A stretch of 64,000 nt of DNA from the NCBI RefSeq assembly GCF_013113735.1, contig NZ_CP053346.1:2990001-3054000 (forward strand), read 5' to 3'. The notes under the pieces were generated by a model. The model worked only from the letters and a program-made list of their open reading frames with translations. It did not search any database and had not been told where the DNA came from. This document shows, piece by piece, positions 18,370 to 29,265 of the stretch (position 1 is its first letter; every line of letters starts with the position of its first letter). The position numbers and the translations under genes were made by a program. This stretch comes from Sphingomonas sp. AP4-R1. Its GTDB lineage: Bacteria; Pseudomonadota; Alphaproteobacteria; Sphingomonadales; Sphingomonadaceae.

Positions 18370-19188
18370 ATGGTTGCCCATTCTGGCCTCATCACTGTCA
18401 TGGAGCGCGCGGCGCGCAAGGCCGCGCCGAAGCTGCGGCGTGACTTCAACGAGGTCCAGCAGCTGCAGGTCAGCCGCAAGGGGCCGGCCGACTTCGTCAG
18501 CCAGGCGGATCGCCAGTCCGAGCAGACGCTCTATGAGGAACTGAAGAAGGCCCGGCCCGACTGGGGCTTCCTGGGCGAGGAAGGCGGCACGCGCGAGGGC
18601 GATCCGACCAAGCCGCGCTGGATCGTCGATCCGCTCGACGGGACGACCAACTTCCTCCACGGCATCCCGCACTTCGCGATCTCGATCGCGGTGGAAGAGC
18701 CGCGTCCGGACGGGCGGGGCGAGATCACGCAGGGCCTCGTCTATCAGCCGCTGACCGACGAGAGCTTCTGGGCCGAGAAGGGCCGGGGCGCGTGGCTGCA
18801 GGACAAGCGCCTGCGGGTTTCGGCGCGGCGCGAGCTGCCGGATTCGCTGATCGCGACGGGCATTCCCTTCATGGGGCACGGCGATTTCGAGCAGTGGACC
18901 AAGATCTTCGCGATGGTCGGCCCGCAGGTTTCGGGCATCCGCCGGTATGGCGCGGCCGCGCTGGACCTCGCCTGGGTGGCGGCGGGCCGGGTCGATGCCT
19001 TCTGGGAGAGCGATCTCGCCCCGTGGGATGTCGCGGCGGGCGTGCTGCTGGTGAAGGAAGCGGGCGGCTTCGTCACCGATTTCCGGGGCGCCGATCAGGC
19101 GATGGAGCGCAACCAGTTCCTCGCCGCCAGCGACGGCATCCATTCCAAGCTGCTGAAGCTGGTCGCGACCGCGCTGCGGAAGAACTGA
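18370..19188 (+). CDS. suhB: inositol monophosphatase family protein (SuhB-like)
   Basis: This is a Mg-dependent phosphatase of the IMPase superfamily, 272 residues. Metal-site motifs are visible: GEEGG, the IVDPLDGTTNFLHGIPHFAIS block, and the C-terminal SDLAPWDVAAGVLLVKEAGG. Substrates may be inositol phosphates; SuhB of E. coli also acts in rRNA antitermination, and which applies here is unknown. Its ribosome-binding site comes from the preceding repeat. Two interleaved stems follow the stop codon directly. Confidence 0.9.
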   Translation: MVAHSGLITVMERAARKAAPKLRRDFNEVQQLQVSRKGPADFVSQADRQSEQTLYEELKKARPDWGFLGEEGGTREGDPTKPRWIVDPLDGTTNFLHGIPHFAISIAVEEPRPDGRGEITQGLVYQPLTDESFWAEKGRGAWLQDKRLRVSARRELPDSLIATGIPFMGHGDFEQWTKIFAMVGPQVSGIRRYGAAALDLAWVAAGRVDAFWESDLAPWDVAAGVLLVKEAGGFVTDFRGADQAMERNQFLAASDGIHSKLLKLVATALRKN

Positions 19189-19189
19189 C

Positions 19190-19242
19190 GCCCGAGTCTT
19201 TTTGCGCTGTGGGGCGGGGGGACTCGGGCCTTCCGCCCCACA
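19190..19242 (+). ncRNA. interleaved stems (possible pseudoknot) after the inositol monophosphatase gene
   Basis: Two perfect inverted repeats interlock: arm A 19190-19198 (GCCCGAGTC) with A' 19221-19229, and arm B 19208-19217 (TGTGGGGCGG) with B' 19233-19242. The order A-B-A'-B' allows either an H-type pseudoknot or two competing hairpins, and T5 follows arm A. It starts one nucleotide after the stop codon. No known RNA family was recognised. Confidence 0.4.
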
Positions 19243-19496
19243 TCCGCATGCGGGCCGGCTGCTTCGGCGGGATGGAAATCCGTCCCGTCACGCGAGTGTG
19301 ACGCCCGAACTCTTTCACATTCATGTCTGACAGACACGATCCGGCAGCGATGCGGCGGGGCGTGCCTGTTATCGCCCGGAAGTGGGCTTTTTGCGAATGA
19401 TTCTCACATCCTCGGCGGCTTGCTTCGCAGATGCGGCAAGCTTAGGGGGTTCGTGTGAACGGACAGCTAGCCTGTCCCGTACGGAGTAGGGAATCG
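19243..19496. other. nuo upstream region
   Basis: This is the 250-nt gap before nuoA. It contains a 10-nt direct repeat (TGACGCCCGA at 19186 and 19299), a short hairpin GGGATGG/CCGTCCC, and presumably the nuo promoter. A 25-codon frame at 19323 is not supported by a ribosome-binding site. Confidence 0.4.
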
Positions 19497-19874
19497 ATGG
19501 CTGCAGTCGCTGCCGGATATCTGCCGATCCTGATGTTTCTCGGCATTGCCGTGCTTCTTTCGACGGCCTTCGTCGTGCTGCCGATCCTCGCTTCGAAGCT
19601 GACCGGATCGTCCAAGCCGACGCCGGAGAAGCTGGCGGAATATGAATGCGGTTTCCCCGCATTCGAAGACAGCCGCGCGCAATTCGACGTGCGATTCTAT
19701 CTCGTGGCGATTCTGTTCATCGTGTTCGATCTGGAAGCGGCGTTCCTGTATCCGTGGGCGGTCGCGCTGGGCGGGATCGGCTTCGTCGGCTGGGGCGCCA
19801 TGATGGTGTTCCTGATCGAACTCGCGGTGGGCTTCGCATACGCGTGGAAAAAGGGAGCTTTGGAATGGGAGTGA
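19497..19874 (+). CDS. nuoA: NADH-quinone oxidoreductase subunit A
   Basis: This is a membrane subunit of respiratory complex I, 125 residues with three transmembrane helices (about 8-30, 68-90, 95-118). The conserved loop [29 protein letters not shown] (cited in part) lies at the quinone-site entrance and holds the marker Cys of ND3-type subunits. GGAG and AGGGA motifs precede the ATG. It is the first gene of the nuo operon and overlaps nuoB by 10 nt. Confidence 0.96.
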   Translation: MAAVAAGYLPILMFLGIAVLLSTAFVVLPILASKLTGSSKPTPEKLAEYECGFPAFEDSRAQFDVRFYLVAILFIVFDLEAAFLYPWAVALGGIGFVGWGAMMVFLIELAVGFAYAWKKGALEWE

Positions 19875-20416
19875 CGCTGCCAGCGGCGCTCGACCCGCAC
19901 TTTCCCGAAGGCAAGGCGCCGGATCAGGCCTTCTTCACCGACCTCAGCGCCGAGGTGATGGACAAGGGCTTCCTCGTCACTTCGACCGAGGAGTTGTTCC
20001 AGTGGGCGCGCACCGGCTCGCTGTGGTGGATGACCTTCGGCCTCGCCTGCTGCGCGGTGGAGATGATCCACGTCAACATGCCGCGTTATGACATGGAGCG
20101 CTTCGGCGCCGCGCCGCGCGCGTCGCCGCGCCAGTCGGACGTGATGATCGTGGCCGGCACGCTCTGCAACAAGATGGCTCCGGCGCTGCGCCGCGTCTAT
20201 GATCAGATGTCGAACCCGAAGTATGTGATCTCGATGGGATCCTGCGCCAACGGCGGCGGCTATTATCACTATAGCTATTCCGTGGTGCGCGGCTGCGACC
20301 GGATCGTGCCGATCGACATCTATGTGCCGGGTTGCCCGCCGACCGCCGAGGCTCTGCTCTACGGCCTGATGCAGCTGCAGCGGAAGATCCGCCGCGTGGG
20401 GACGATCGAACGGTGA
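19865..20416 (+). CDS. nuoB: NADH-quinone oxidoreductase subunit B
   Basis: NuoB is the peripheral-arm subunit that holds cluster N2, the final electron donor to quinone. It has 183 residues. N2 ligand motifs are [10 protein letters not shown] (adjacent Cys pair), MGSCANGGG and [11 protein letters not shown]. The start lies inside the end of nuoA, and the stop overlaps the GTG of nuoC. Confidence 0.97.
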   Translation: MGVTLPAALDPHFPEGKAPDQAFFTDLSAEVMDKGFLVTSTEELFQWARTGSLWWMTFGLACCAVEMIHVNMPRYDMERFGAAPRASPRQSDVMIVAGTLCNKMAPALRRVYDQMSNPKYVISMGSCANGGGYYHYSYSVVRGCDRIVPIDIYVPGCPPTAEALLYGLMQLQRKIRRVGTIER

Positions 20417-21072
20417 GCTTTCCGCGCTACGCATCCAACGAAGGCGTGATCGAGGCGGCGCAGGCCGCTCTCGGCGACATGCTGCTTTCCGCATCCGAGC
20501 ATGTGGGCGAGATCCGGCTGGACATCGCGCGCGACAAGGTGGCCGAGGCGCTGCGCGTGCTGCGCGACGATCTGGCCTATCAGCAGCTGATGGAGATTGC
20601 CGGCGTCGACTATCCGGAGCGCGCCGAGCGCTTCGAGGTGGTCTACATGCTGCTCTCGGTGACGAAGAACCACCGGCTGCGCGTGCATGTCTCCACCGAC
20701 GAGATGATGCCGGTGCCGTCCGTGACGGGCGTGTACCGTGTCGCGGGCTGGCTGGAGCGCGAAGTGTACGACATGTACGGCGTGCTGTTCGACGGCAATC
20801 CGGACCTGCGCCGCATCCTGACCGACTATGGCTTTCGCGGCCATCCGCAGCGCAAGGACTTCCCGCTCTCCGGCTTCGTCGAGCTGCGTTACTCCGAGGA
20901 AGAGAAGCGCGTCGTCTACCAGCCGGTGAAGCTGGCGCAGGATTTCCGCACCTTCGATTTCACGAGCCCGTGGGAAGGCGCCGATTATGTGCTGCCCGGC
21001 GACGAGAAGGCCCACGCGCCGCAGGCGCCCGGCGCCCCGACGCCGCTGAAGGCCGATGAGGTGAAGAAATGA
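20413..21072 (+). CDS. nuoC: NADH-quinone oxidoreductase subunit C
   Basis: This is the 30-kDa type connecting subunit of the complex I peripheral arm, 219 residues. It shows the family signature [31 protein letters not shown] (cited in part: EREVYDMYG and [10 protein letters not shown]). The start is a GTG overlapping the nuoB stop. The C-terminal 20 residues are Ala/Pro-rich and probably unstructured. NuoC and NuoD are separate here, unlike in E. coli. Confidence 0.96.
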   Translation: MSFPRYASNEGVIEAAQAALGDMLLSASEHVGEIRLDIARDKVAEALRVLRDDLAYQQLMEIAGVDYPERAERFEVVYMLLSVTKNHRLRVHVSTDEMMPVPSVTGVYRVAGWLEREVYDMYGVLFDGNPDLRRILTDYGFRGHPQRKDFPLSGFVELRYSEEEKRVVYQPVKLAQDFRTFDFTSPWEGADYVLPGDEKAHAPQAPGAPTPLKADEVKK

Positions 21073-22334
21073 GCGATCCCGCAACGATCGTGGCCGATCC
21101 GCACGCCGGCGAGATCCTCGCGGCCGAAGGATTCGCCGTGCCGGCGCATGCCGATACGGGTGAGGTTTCGATCGCCAATTACACGATCAATTTCGGCCCG
21201 CAGCATCCGGCCGCGCACGGCGTGCTCCGCCTCGTGATGGAGCTGGACGGCGAGATCGTCGAGCGCTGCGATCCGCATATCGGCCTGCTGCACCGCGGCA
21301 CCGAGAAGCTGATCGAGTACAAGACCTATCTGCAGGCGCTGCCGTATTTCGACCGGCTGGATTACTGCTCGCCGCTGAACATGGAGCACAGCTATGTGCT
21401 CGCGGTGGAGAAGCTGCTGGGCATCGAGGTGCCGCTGCGCGCGCAATATCTGCGCGTGCTGTTCGCCGAGGTCAGCCGCATCTGCAATCACATGCTGAAC
21501 CTCGGCAGCCACATCATGGACGTCGGCGCGATGACGCCGAACCTGTGGCTGTTCGAAATCCGCGAGGATTGCCTCAATTTCTTCGAGCGGGCCTCCGGCG
21601 CGCGCATGCACTCGGCCTATTTCCGGCCGGGCGGCGTGCATCAGGACGTGCCGCTGAAGCTGCTGACCGACATCGGCGACTGGGTGGATAACCGCTTCGG
21701 CATCTTCGAGGATGCGATCAGCCTGGTGGCGGACAACCGCATCTGGAAGCAGCGCAACGTCGACATCGGCATCGTCTCCAAGGAAGACGCGCTGGCATGG
21801 GGCTTCTCCGGCCCGATGATCCGGGGCGCGGGCATTCCGTGGGACATCCGCAAGAGCCAGCCCTACGACGTCTATGATCGCATGGACTTCGAGGTGCCGG
21901 TCGGCACCAACGGCGACTGCTATGATCGCTTCATGGTGCGCGTGGAGGAGGTCCGCCAGTCGATGCGGATCATCAAGCAGTGCCTGAACGAGATGCCGGA
22001 AGGCCCGATCGCCAGTCTCGACCGCAAGGTCGTGCCGCCCAAGCGCGGCGAGATGAAGCAGTCGATGGAAGCGCTGATCCATCACTTCAAGCTCTACACG
22101 GAAGGTTTCCACGTTCCGGCGGGCGACGTGTATGTCGCGACCGAGAGCCCGAAGGGCGAGTTCGGCGTCTATCTGGTGAGCGACGGGACCAACAAGCCCT
22201 ATCGCTGCAAGATCCGCCCGACCGCGTTCAGCCATCTGCAGGCGATGGACTTCATGATGAAGGGCCACATGCTGGCGGACACGACCGCGATCCTCTCCGC
22301 GATCGACATCGTGTTCGGCGAGTGCGACCGGTGA
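21069..22334 (+). CDS. nuoD: NADH-quinone oxidoreductase subunit D
   Basis: This is the 49-kDa type subunit that forms the quinone-binding cavity with NuoB. It has 421 residues. Motifs are [30 protein letters not shown], the [21 protein letters not shown] block and the C-terminal DIVFGECDR. An ATGA overlap couples it to nuoC, and a GTGA overlap to the NTF2-like gene downstream. Confidence 0.97.
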   Translation: MSDPATIVADPHAGEILAAEGFAVPAHADTGEVSIANYTINFGPQHPAAHGVLRLVMELDGEIVERCDPHIGLLHRGTEKLIEYKTYLQALPYFDRLDYCSPLNMEHSYVLAVEKLLGIEVPLRAQYLRVLFAEVSRICNHMLNLGSHIMDVGAMTPNLWLFEIREDCLNFFERASGARMHSAYFRPGGVHQDVPLKLLTDIGDWVDNRFGIFEDAISLVADNRIWKQRNVDIGIVSKEDALAWGFSGPMIRGAGIPWDIRKSQPYDVYDRMDFEVPVGTNGDCYDRFMVRVEEVRQSMRIIKQCLNEMPEGPIASLDRKVVPPKRGEMKQSMEALIHHFKLYTEGFHVPAGDVYVATESPKGEFGVYLVSDGTNKPYRCKIRPTAFSHLQAMDFMMKGHMLADTTAILSAIDIVFGECDR

Positions 22335-22672
22335 GCAAGACCCGCTTCGACCTGCTCGACCAGATGATCGAGCGCTACAATGCGGGCGACGCCGAGGGCT
22401 ATTCGGCCTTCTTCGCCAAGGACGGCGTGGAGGCGATGTATCGCGGCGCGGACCTGCGCGTGGGCCGGGACGGCGTGCGCGACGGCAACGCCAAGACCTT
22501 CGCCGATTTCCCGCAGAACCGGGCGATCGTGCTGGAGCGGCAGGCGTTCGGCGAGTTCGTGACGCTGCACGAGCGCGTGTGGCGGACGCCCGAGGGCGAT
22601 CCGTTCGAGGTGATGTCCATCTATTCCTTCGATGGCGACGACAAGATTTCGCGCGTGGAGTTCGTGCGCTGA
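22331..22672 (+). CDS. NTF2-like (SnoaL-type) protein within the nuo operon
   Basis: The soluble 113-residue protein has the cone-shaped NTF2/SnoaL pattern: an N-terminal helix ([24 protein letters not shown]) with [13 protein letters not shown], then GRDGVRDGN and a run of strands ending [18 protein letters not shown] (cited in part). The GTG start overlaps the nuoD stop and the stop overlaps the nuoE ATG, so it is a genuine operon member. No standard complex I subunit has this fold. A role in assembly or in binding a small ligand is possible but unproven. Confidence 0.8.
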   Translation: MSKTRFDLLDQMIERYNAGDAEGYSAFFAKDGVEAMYRGADLRVGRDGVRDGNAKTFADFPQNRAIVLERQAFGEFVTLHERVWRTPEGDPFEVMSIYSFDGDDKISRVEFVR

Positions 22673-23313
22673 TGGCTGACGCAGTTCAAATCCCCGACGA
22701 GGCAGAAACCCGCGCGCGCTGGGGCAATTTCGCGTGGACCGAGGCCAATGCGGCCAAGGCCAAGGAAGTGTTCGGCCGCTACCCCAAGGGTCGCGAGCAT
22801 TCGGCGATCATGCCGCTGCTCGATCTGGCGCAGCGCCAGGTGGGCGCCGAGACGCAGACGCAGGGCTGGCTGCCCGTGCCGGTGATCGAATATGTCGCGG
22901 CCCAGTGCGGCATGCCGTATATTCGCGCCCTGGAAGTCGTCAGCTTCTACACGATGTACAATATGGCGCCGGTCGGTCGCTATCATGTGCAGGTGTGCGG
23001 GACGACGCCGTGCATGCTGCGCGGCTCGGACGACGTGCTGGACGCCTGCTACAAGAAGGGCCTGAAGAAGGGCGCGACGACGCCCGACGGCCTGTTCACG
23101 CTGACCGAGGTGGAATGCCTGGGCGCGTGCGTGAATGCGCCGATGGTGCAGATCAACGACGACAATTACGAAGACCTGACCTTCGAGAGCACGACCGCGA
23201 TCCTCGAGGCGCTGGCGCGCGGCGAGACGCCGAAGCCCGGCCCGCAGGTTTCGGACCGGTTCCTGTCCTCGCCGAAGGGCGGGCCGACCGTGCTGAAGGA
23301 GTTCACCTCCTGA
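22672..23313 (+). CDS. nuoE: NADH-quinone oxidoreductase subunit E
   Basis: This is the thioredoxin-like 24-kDa type subunit carrying cluster N1a, 213 residues. Ligand motifs are VCGTTPCMLRG and VECLGACVNAPM. The N-terminal helical domain contains REHSAIMPLLDLAQRQ. About 35 C-terminal residues, Pro/Gly-rich, extend past the family core. The start overlaps the previous stop by one base (TGATG), as does the next gene. Confidence 0.96.
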   Translation: MADAVQIPDEAETRARWGNFAWTEANAAKAKEVFGRYPKGREHSAIMPLLDLAQRQVGAETQTQGWLPVPVIEYVAAQCGMPYIRALEVVSFYTMYNMAPVGRYHVQVCGTTPCMLRGSDDVLDACYKKGLKKGATTPDGLFTLTEVECLGACVNAPMVQINDDNYEDLTFESTTAILEALARGETPKPGPQVSDRFLSSPKGGPTVLKEFTS

Positions 23314-23458
23314 TGCCTTTGATCCTTTCGATCATTCTGGCCGTCGTGGTGCTCGTGCTGGTCATCAAGCTGGCGCTGAGCGTGATCTTCGCCGCTGTGG
23401 GCATCGCGCTGGCGGTGGCCGTCTATTTTATCGCTGAGAAGCTTGTGGGGCAGGGCCG

Positions 23459-23462
<4 letters not shown>
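23313..23462 (+). CDS. 49-residue membrane protein between nuoE and nuoF
   Basis: This is a very small, almost wholly hydrophobic protein ([18 protein letters not shown]...) with one long or two short membrane helices and a basic end (EKLVGQGR). Its ATG overlaps the nuoE stop (TGATG), and its stop overlaps the nuoF ATG. This arrangement argues that it is expressed with the operon. No family was recognised. It could be an accessory or assembly peptide of complex I, or a neutral passenger. Confidence 0.65.
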
Positions 23463-24766
<1,304 letters not shown>

Positions 24767-24771
24767 GAGAT

Positions 24772-26778
24772 ATGCCGAAGCTCACAGTCGACGGAATCGA
24801 AGTGGAGGTGCCCGCCGGCGCCACCGTGCTGCAGGCCTGCGAGGCCGCGGGCAAGGAAGTGCCGCGCTTCTGCTATCATGAGCGCCTGAGCATCGCCGGC
24901 AATTGCCGGATGTGCCTGGTGGAAGTGAAGCCGGGACCGCCCAAGCCGCAGGCTTCGTGCGCGCTGCCCGCCGCCGACAATCAGGAAATCCGCACCGACA
25001 CCGCGATGGTGAAGAAGGCGCGCGAAGGCGTGATGGAGTTCCTGCTCATCAATCACCCGCTCGACTGCCCGATCTGCGATCAGGGCGGCGAATGCGACCT
25101 GCAGGATCAGTCGATCGCGTATGGGCGTGGCCACAGCCGCTACCATGAGAACAAGCGCGCGGTGACCGAGAAGTATATGGGTCCGATCGTGAAGACGGTC
25201 ATGACCCGCTGCATCCAGTGCACGCGCTGCGTGCGCTTCGCAGAAGAGGTTGCGGGCGTCGAGGAAGTCGGCGCGCTGTATCGCGGCGAGAATATGCAGA
25301 TCACCTCCTATCTGGAGAAGGCGTTCACGTCCGAGCTTTCGGGCAATATCGTCGATCTCTGCCCGGTGGGTGCGCTGACCTCCAAGCCTTACGCGTTCGA
25401 GGCGCGGCCGTGGGAGCTGAAGAAGAGCTTCGCGATCGACGTGATGGACGGCGTGGGCACGAACATCCGCCTCGACAGCCGCGGCCGTCAGGTGCTGCGC
25501 GCCCTGCCGCGCGTGAACGAGGACGTGAACGAGGAGTGGGCGTCGGACAAGACGCGCCATGCCGTGGACGGCCTCGTGCGCAAGCGCCTCGACAAGCCCT
25601 TCGTGAAGAAGGACGGCAAGCTCGTCCCCGCGACCTGGGGCGAGGCATTCGCGTCGATCAAGGCCGTGGGTGCAGGCTCTTCGGTGGCGGCGATCGCGGG
25701 CGACATCGTCGACTGCGAGACGATGTATGCCGCCAAGACGCTGCTCGGCGCGATGGGCTCCACGCTGCTGGAAGGCCGTCAGACCGGCCTCGCCTATGAC
25801 GTTTCCAGCCTGGCGGCGGTGAACTTCAACACCACGATCGCCGGCATCGAGACGGCGGATGCGATCCTGCTGGTCGGCTCGAACGTCCGCTGGGAAGCGC
25901 CGCTGGTCAACACGCGCATCCGCAAGGCGATCAAGCGCGGCGCCAAGGTGTTCGCGATCGGCGAAGAGATCGACCTGACCTATCCGGTGACGTGGCTCGG
26001 CAACGACCTGAACCTCGTCGGCAATCTGCCGGCCGAAGTGACGGATCTGTTCGCCAAGGCGGCGCGCCCGGCGGTGATCGTCGGCGGCGGCGCGCTCAAC
26101 AAGGGGCAGGGCGCGAGCCTGGGCCTGATCGAGACGCTCGGCCTCGTGAAGGACGGCTGGAACGGTTATAACGTGCTGCACATGGCGGCGTCGCGCATGG
26201 GCGGGCTGATGCTCGGCTATGCGCAGGACGGCGGCATCGCGGCAGTGGCGGCGAAGAGCCCCAAGCTCGTCTTCCTGCTCGGCGCGGACGAAGTGGCGGA
26301 CGATCGCTTCGCGGGCGCGTTCAAGGTCTATGTCGGCCATCATGGCGACAAGGGCGCGGCGCAGGCGGACGTGATCCTGCCGGCTGCGGCCTATACCGAG
26401 AAGAGCGGCACCTATGTGAACATCGAGGGCCGGGTGCAGCGCGGCGACCGCGCCGTCTTCCCGCCGGGCGATGCGCGCGAGGATTGGGCGATCTTCCGGG
26501 CGCTGTCCGACGTACTGGGCACGACCCTGCCGTTCGACACGCTGGAGGCCCTGCGCGCCAAGATGATCGCGGACGTGCCGGCGCTCGGCAATGTCGGTGA
26601 ACTGGCACCCTATGCCTGGACCGTGCCGAGCCTGGATGCGTCCACCGCGACCGGCCCGATCGGCTATCCGATCAAGGATTTCTACCTGACCAACGCCATC
26701 GCGCGCGCCAGCGACACGATGCTGCGCTGCTCGGCCGAACTGATCCACGGCGTTTCCTATGCGGAGGCCGCGGAATGA
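24772..26778 (+). CDS. nuoG: NADH-quinone oxidoreductase subunit G
   Basis: This is the 75-kDa type iron-sulfur subunit, 668 residues. A [2Fe-2S] ferredoxin domain comes first ([15 protein letters not shown] with a later Cys), then the His-Cys3 motif region and [16 protein letters not shown], the two-cluster domain [12 protein letters not shown] with [12 protein letters not shown], and a molybdopterin-oxidoreductase-like C-terminal part without cofactor. It is shorter than the E. coli protein (about 908) and of mitochondrial-type length. Confidence 0.97.
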   Translation: MPKLTVDGIEVEVPAGATVLQACEAAGKEVPRFCYHERLSIAGNCRMCLVEVKPGPPKPQASCALPAADNQEIRTDTAMVKKAREGVMEFLLINHPLDCPICDQGGECDLQDQSIAYGRGHSRYHENKRAVTEKYMGPIVKTVMTRCIQCTRCVRFAEEVAGVEEVGALYRGENMQITSYLEKAFTSELSGNIVDLCPVGALTSKPYAFEARPWELKKSFAIDVMDGVGTNIRLDSRGRQVLRALPRVNEDVNEEWASDKTRHAVDGLVRKRLDKPFVKKDGKLVPATWGEAFASIKAVGAGSSVAAIAGDIVDCETMYAAKTLLGAMGSTLLEGRQTGLAYDVSSLAAVNFNTTIAGIETADAILLVGSNVRWEAPLVNTRIRKAIKRGAKVFAIGEEIDLTYPVTWLGNDLNLVGNLPAEVTDLFAKAARPAVIVGGGALNKGQGASLGLIETLGLVKDGWNGYNVLHMAASRMGGLMLGYAQDGGIAAVAAKSPKLVFLLGADEVADDRFAGAFKVYVGHHGDKGAAQADVILPAAAYTEKSGTYVNIEGRVQRGDRAVFPPGDAREDWAIFRALSDVLGTTLPFDTLEALRAKMIADVPALGNVGELAPYAWTVPSLDASTATGPIGYPIKDFYLTNAIARASDTMLRCSAELIHGVSYAEAAE

Positions 26779-27818
26779 TCTCCTGGTTCACCGGTATCCT
26801 GCCCTATGAGGGCGCGTACGCCGTCGCGACGATCATCGACATCCTCGTGATCGCACTGCCGCTGATGCTGGCGGTGGCGATGATCATCTATGCCGATCGC
26901 AAGATCTGGGCGGCGATGGCGCTGCGTCGCGGCCCGAACGTGGTCGGCCCGTTCGGTCTGCTCCAGTCCTTCGCGGACGGCCTCAAGGTCTTCCTGCAGG
27001 AGACGATCATCCCGGCGGCCGCCAATCGCGGCCTCTTCCTGATCGCCCCGGTCATCACCTTCACGGTGGCGCTGGCGGCGTGGGCGGTGATCCCGTTCGG
27101 TCCGAAGGCGGTGGTGGCCAACATCAATGTCGGCCTGCTCTACCTGCTCGCGATCAGCTCGATGGGCGTGTACGGCATCATCCTCTCCGGCTGGGCGTCC
27201 AACTCCAAATATCCGTTCTACTCCGCGATCCGCGCCGCCGCGCAGATGGTGAGTTACGAAGTGTCGATCGGCTTCGTGCTGATCTCTGTCGTGCTGTGGA
27301 CCGGCAGCTTCCGCATGAACGATATCGTCATGGCGCAGCGCGGCCACATCTTCGGCTTCATCAACTTCTACGGGCTGAACCCGCTGCTGTTCCCGATGGC
27401 GGTGGTGTTCTTCATCTCGTCGCTGGCGGAGACGCAGCGCGCGCCGTTCGACCTGACCGAGGCGGAGAGCGAGATCGTCGCCGGTTACCAGACCGAATAT
27501 TCGTCGATGGCGTTCGCGCTGTTCTGGCTGGGCGAATATGGCAACGTGCTGCTGATGAGCGCGCTGAACGCCACGCTCTTCTGGGGTGGCTGGCTGCCGC
27601 CGTTCGACATTCCGTTCCTCTACTGGATCCCGGGCGTCGTCTGGCTGCTCGCCAAGATCCTGTTCGGCTTCTTCGTCTTCTCTTGGGTGAAGGCGACGGT
27701 GCCCCGTTATCGCTACGACCAGCTGATGCGGCTGGGCTGGAAGATCTTCCTGCCCATGTCCCTGATCTGGGTGTTCCTCGTCTCGGGGTGGCTGATGCTC
27801 ACCCGCTACGGAGTTTGA
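26775..27818 (+). CDS. nuoH: NADH-quinone oxidoreductase subunit H
   Basis: This is the ND1-type membrane subunit linking the quinone cavity to the proton channels. It has 347 residues with eight or nine helices. Conserved loops include [25 protein letters not shown] (cited in part: [11 protein letters not shown]) and the acidic [15 protein letters not shown], which lines the E-channel. It overlaps nuoG by ATGA. Confidence 0.97.
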   Translation: MISWFTGILPYEGAYAVATIIDILVIALPLMLAVAMIIYADRKIWAAMALRRGPNVVGPFGLLQSFADGLKVFLQETIIPAAANRGLFLIAPVITFTVALAAWAVIPFGPKAVVANINVGLLYLLAISSMGVYGIILSGWASNSKYPFYSAIRAAAQMVSYEVSIGFVLISVVLWTGSFRMNDIVMAQRGHIFGFINFYGLNPLLFPMAVVFFISSLAETQRAPFDLTEAESEIVAGYQTEYSSMAFALFWLGEYGNVLLMSALNATLFWGGWLPPFDIPFLYWIPGVVWLLAKILFGFFVFSWVKATVPRYRYDQLMRLGWKIFLPMSLIWVFLVSGWLMLTRYGV

Positions 27819-27822
27819 GCCT

Positions 27823-28308
27823 GTGAGCCTCGGCTATTACGTCAAGTCGTTCACGCTCTGGGAGTTCGTGAAGGCGCACTGGAAGACATTGCGCTATTTC
27901 TTCAAGCCCAAGGCGACGATCAACTATCCGTTCGAGAAGAACCCGCTGAGCCCGCGCTTCCGCGGCGAGCATGCCCTGCGCCGCTACCCCAACGGGGAAG
28001 AGCGCTGCATCGCGTGCAAGCTGTGCGAGGCGGTGTGCCCGGCGCAGGCGATCACGATCGAGGCGGAGCCCCGCGACGACGGCAGCCGCCGCACGACGCG
28101 CTACGACATCGACATGACCAAGTGCATCTTCTGCGGCTTCTGCCAGGAAGCCTGCCCGGTGGATGCGGTCGTCGAAGGGCCGAACTTCGAATATTCGACC
28201 GAGACGCGCGAAGAGCTGATCTACGACAAGGCCAAGCTTCTCGCGAACGGCGACCGGTGGGAGAGGGCGATCGCCCAGAACCTTGCCGCTGACGCACCCT
28301 ATCGTTAA
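27823..28308 (+). CDS. nuoI: NADH-quinone oxidoreductase subunit I
   Basis: This 23-kDa type (TYKY) subunit has two [4Fe-4S] clusters, N6a and N6b; 161 residues. The paired ferredoxin motifs are [12 protein letters not shown] and [12 protein letters not shown]. It is amphipathic at the N-terminus ([15 protein letters not shown]), as expected for a subunit lying on the membrane. The start is a GTG 4 nt after nuoH. Confidence 0.97.
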   Translation: MSLGYYVKSFTLWEFVKAHWKTLRYFFKPKATINYPFEKNPLSPRFRGEHALRRYPNGEERCIACKLCEAVCPAQAITIEAEPRDDGSRRTTRYDIDMTKCIFCGFCQEACPVDAVVEGPNFEYSTETREELIYDKAKLLANGDRWERAIAQNLAADAPYR

Positions 28309-28344
28309 TCGCCGCCACGCTTTCCCGAGGGATTTACCCTTATC

Positions 28345-28956
28345 GTGATCCAGACGATCGCCTTTTACCTCTTCGCCACGATCGTGGTGCTTTCGGGCAT
28401 ATTGTGCGTCACCGCGCGCAATCCCGTGCATTCCGTGATGTGGCTGATCCTGGCCTTCTTCAACGCGGCAGGGCTGATGCTGCTGGTCGGCGCCGAATTC
28501 ATCGCGATGCTGCTTGTCATCGTCTATGTCGGCGCGGTCGCGGTGCTGTTCCTGTTCGTCGTGATGATGCTCGACATCGACTTTTCGGAGATGCGCGAGG
28601 GCTTCGCCAAATATCTGCCGTTCGGCATCGCGCTGGTGGCCGTATTGGCGGGCGAGATCATCTTCGCGACGGGCGCCTGGAATGCGGGCGCCATCGCGCT
28701 GGTCGACGCACCGACGCCGGATCCGGACACGATCCCGAACATCACCGCGCTCGGCCTGCTGATCTACACGCGCTACCTCTTCATCTTCGAAGTGGCCGGC
28801 CTGGTGCTGACCGTCGCGCTGATCGGCGCGATCGTGCTGACCCACCGCAAGCGTGGCGACGTGCATCACCAGAATATCGGCAAGCAGAATCGTCGCCGTC
28901 CGGAGGACGCCACCGTGAACATGAATCCGCCCGTCGGGCAGGGAGTGGAGCTGTGA
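28345..28956 (+). CDS. nuoJ: NADH-quinone oxidoreductase subunit J
   Basis: This is the ND6-type membrane subunit, 203 residues and five helices. The conserved third helix with a pi-bulge, containing [19 protein letters not shown], is visible near residue 60. The C-terminal 30 residues ([15 protein letters not shown]) are hydrophilic. The GTG start lies 36 nt after nuoI, and the stop overlaps the GTG of nuoK. Confidence 0.95.
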   Translation: MIQTIAFYLFATIVVLSGILCVTARNPVHSVMWLILAFFNAAGLMLLVGAEFIAMLLVIVYVGAVAVLFLFVVMMLDIDFSEMREGFAKYLPFGIALVAVLAGEIIFATGAWNAGAIALVDAPTPDPDTIPNITALGLLIYTRYLFIFEVAGLVLTVALIGAIVLTHRKRGDVHHQNIGKQNRRRPEDATVNMNPPVGQGVEL

Positions 28957-29258
28957 TCGGGCTCCAGCACTATCTCACCGTTTCGGCGATCCTGTTCGTC
29001 ACGGGCGTGTTCGGGATCTTCCTCAACCGGAAGAACCTGATCATCATCCTGATGGCGATTGAGCTGATCCTGCTGAGCGTGAACATCAATCTCGTCGCTT
29101 TTTCCGCCTTCCTCCACGATCTGGTGGGGCAGGTGTTCGCGATGTTCGTGCTGACGGTGGCGGCGGGCGAGGCGGCGATCGGCCTTGCCATTCTCGTCAT
29201 CTATTTCCGTGGCCGCGGCACGATCGCGGTCGACGACGTCAACCGGATGAAGGGGTGA
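28953..29258 (+). CDS. nuoK: NADH-quinone oxidoreductase subunit K
   Basis: This is the ND4L-type proton-channel subunit, 101 residues with three helices. The two buried glutamates conserved in the family are visible in [12 protein letters not shown] and [12 protein letters not shown]. The GTG start overlaps the nuoJ stop. Confidence 0.96.
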   Translation: MIGLQHYLTVSAILFVTGVFGIFLNRKNLIIILMAIELILLSVNINLVAFSAFLHDLVGQVFAMFVLTVAAGEAAIGLAILVIYFRGRGTIAVDDVNRMKG

Positions 29259-29265
29259 ACCCGGA

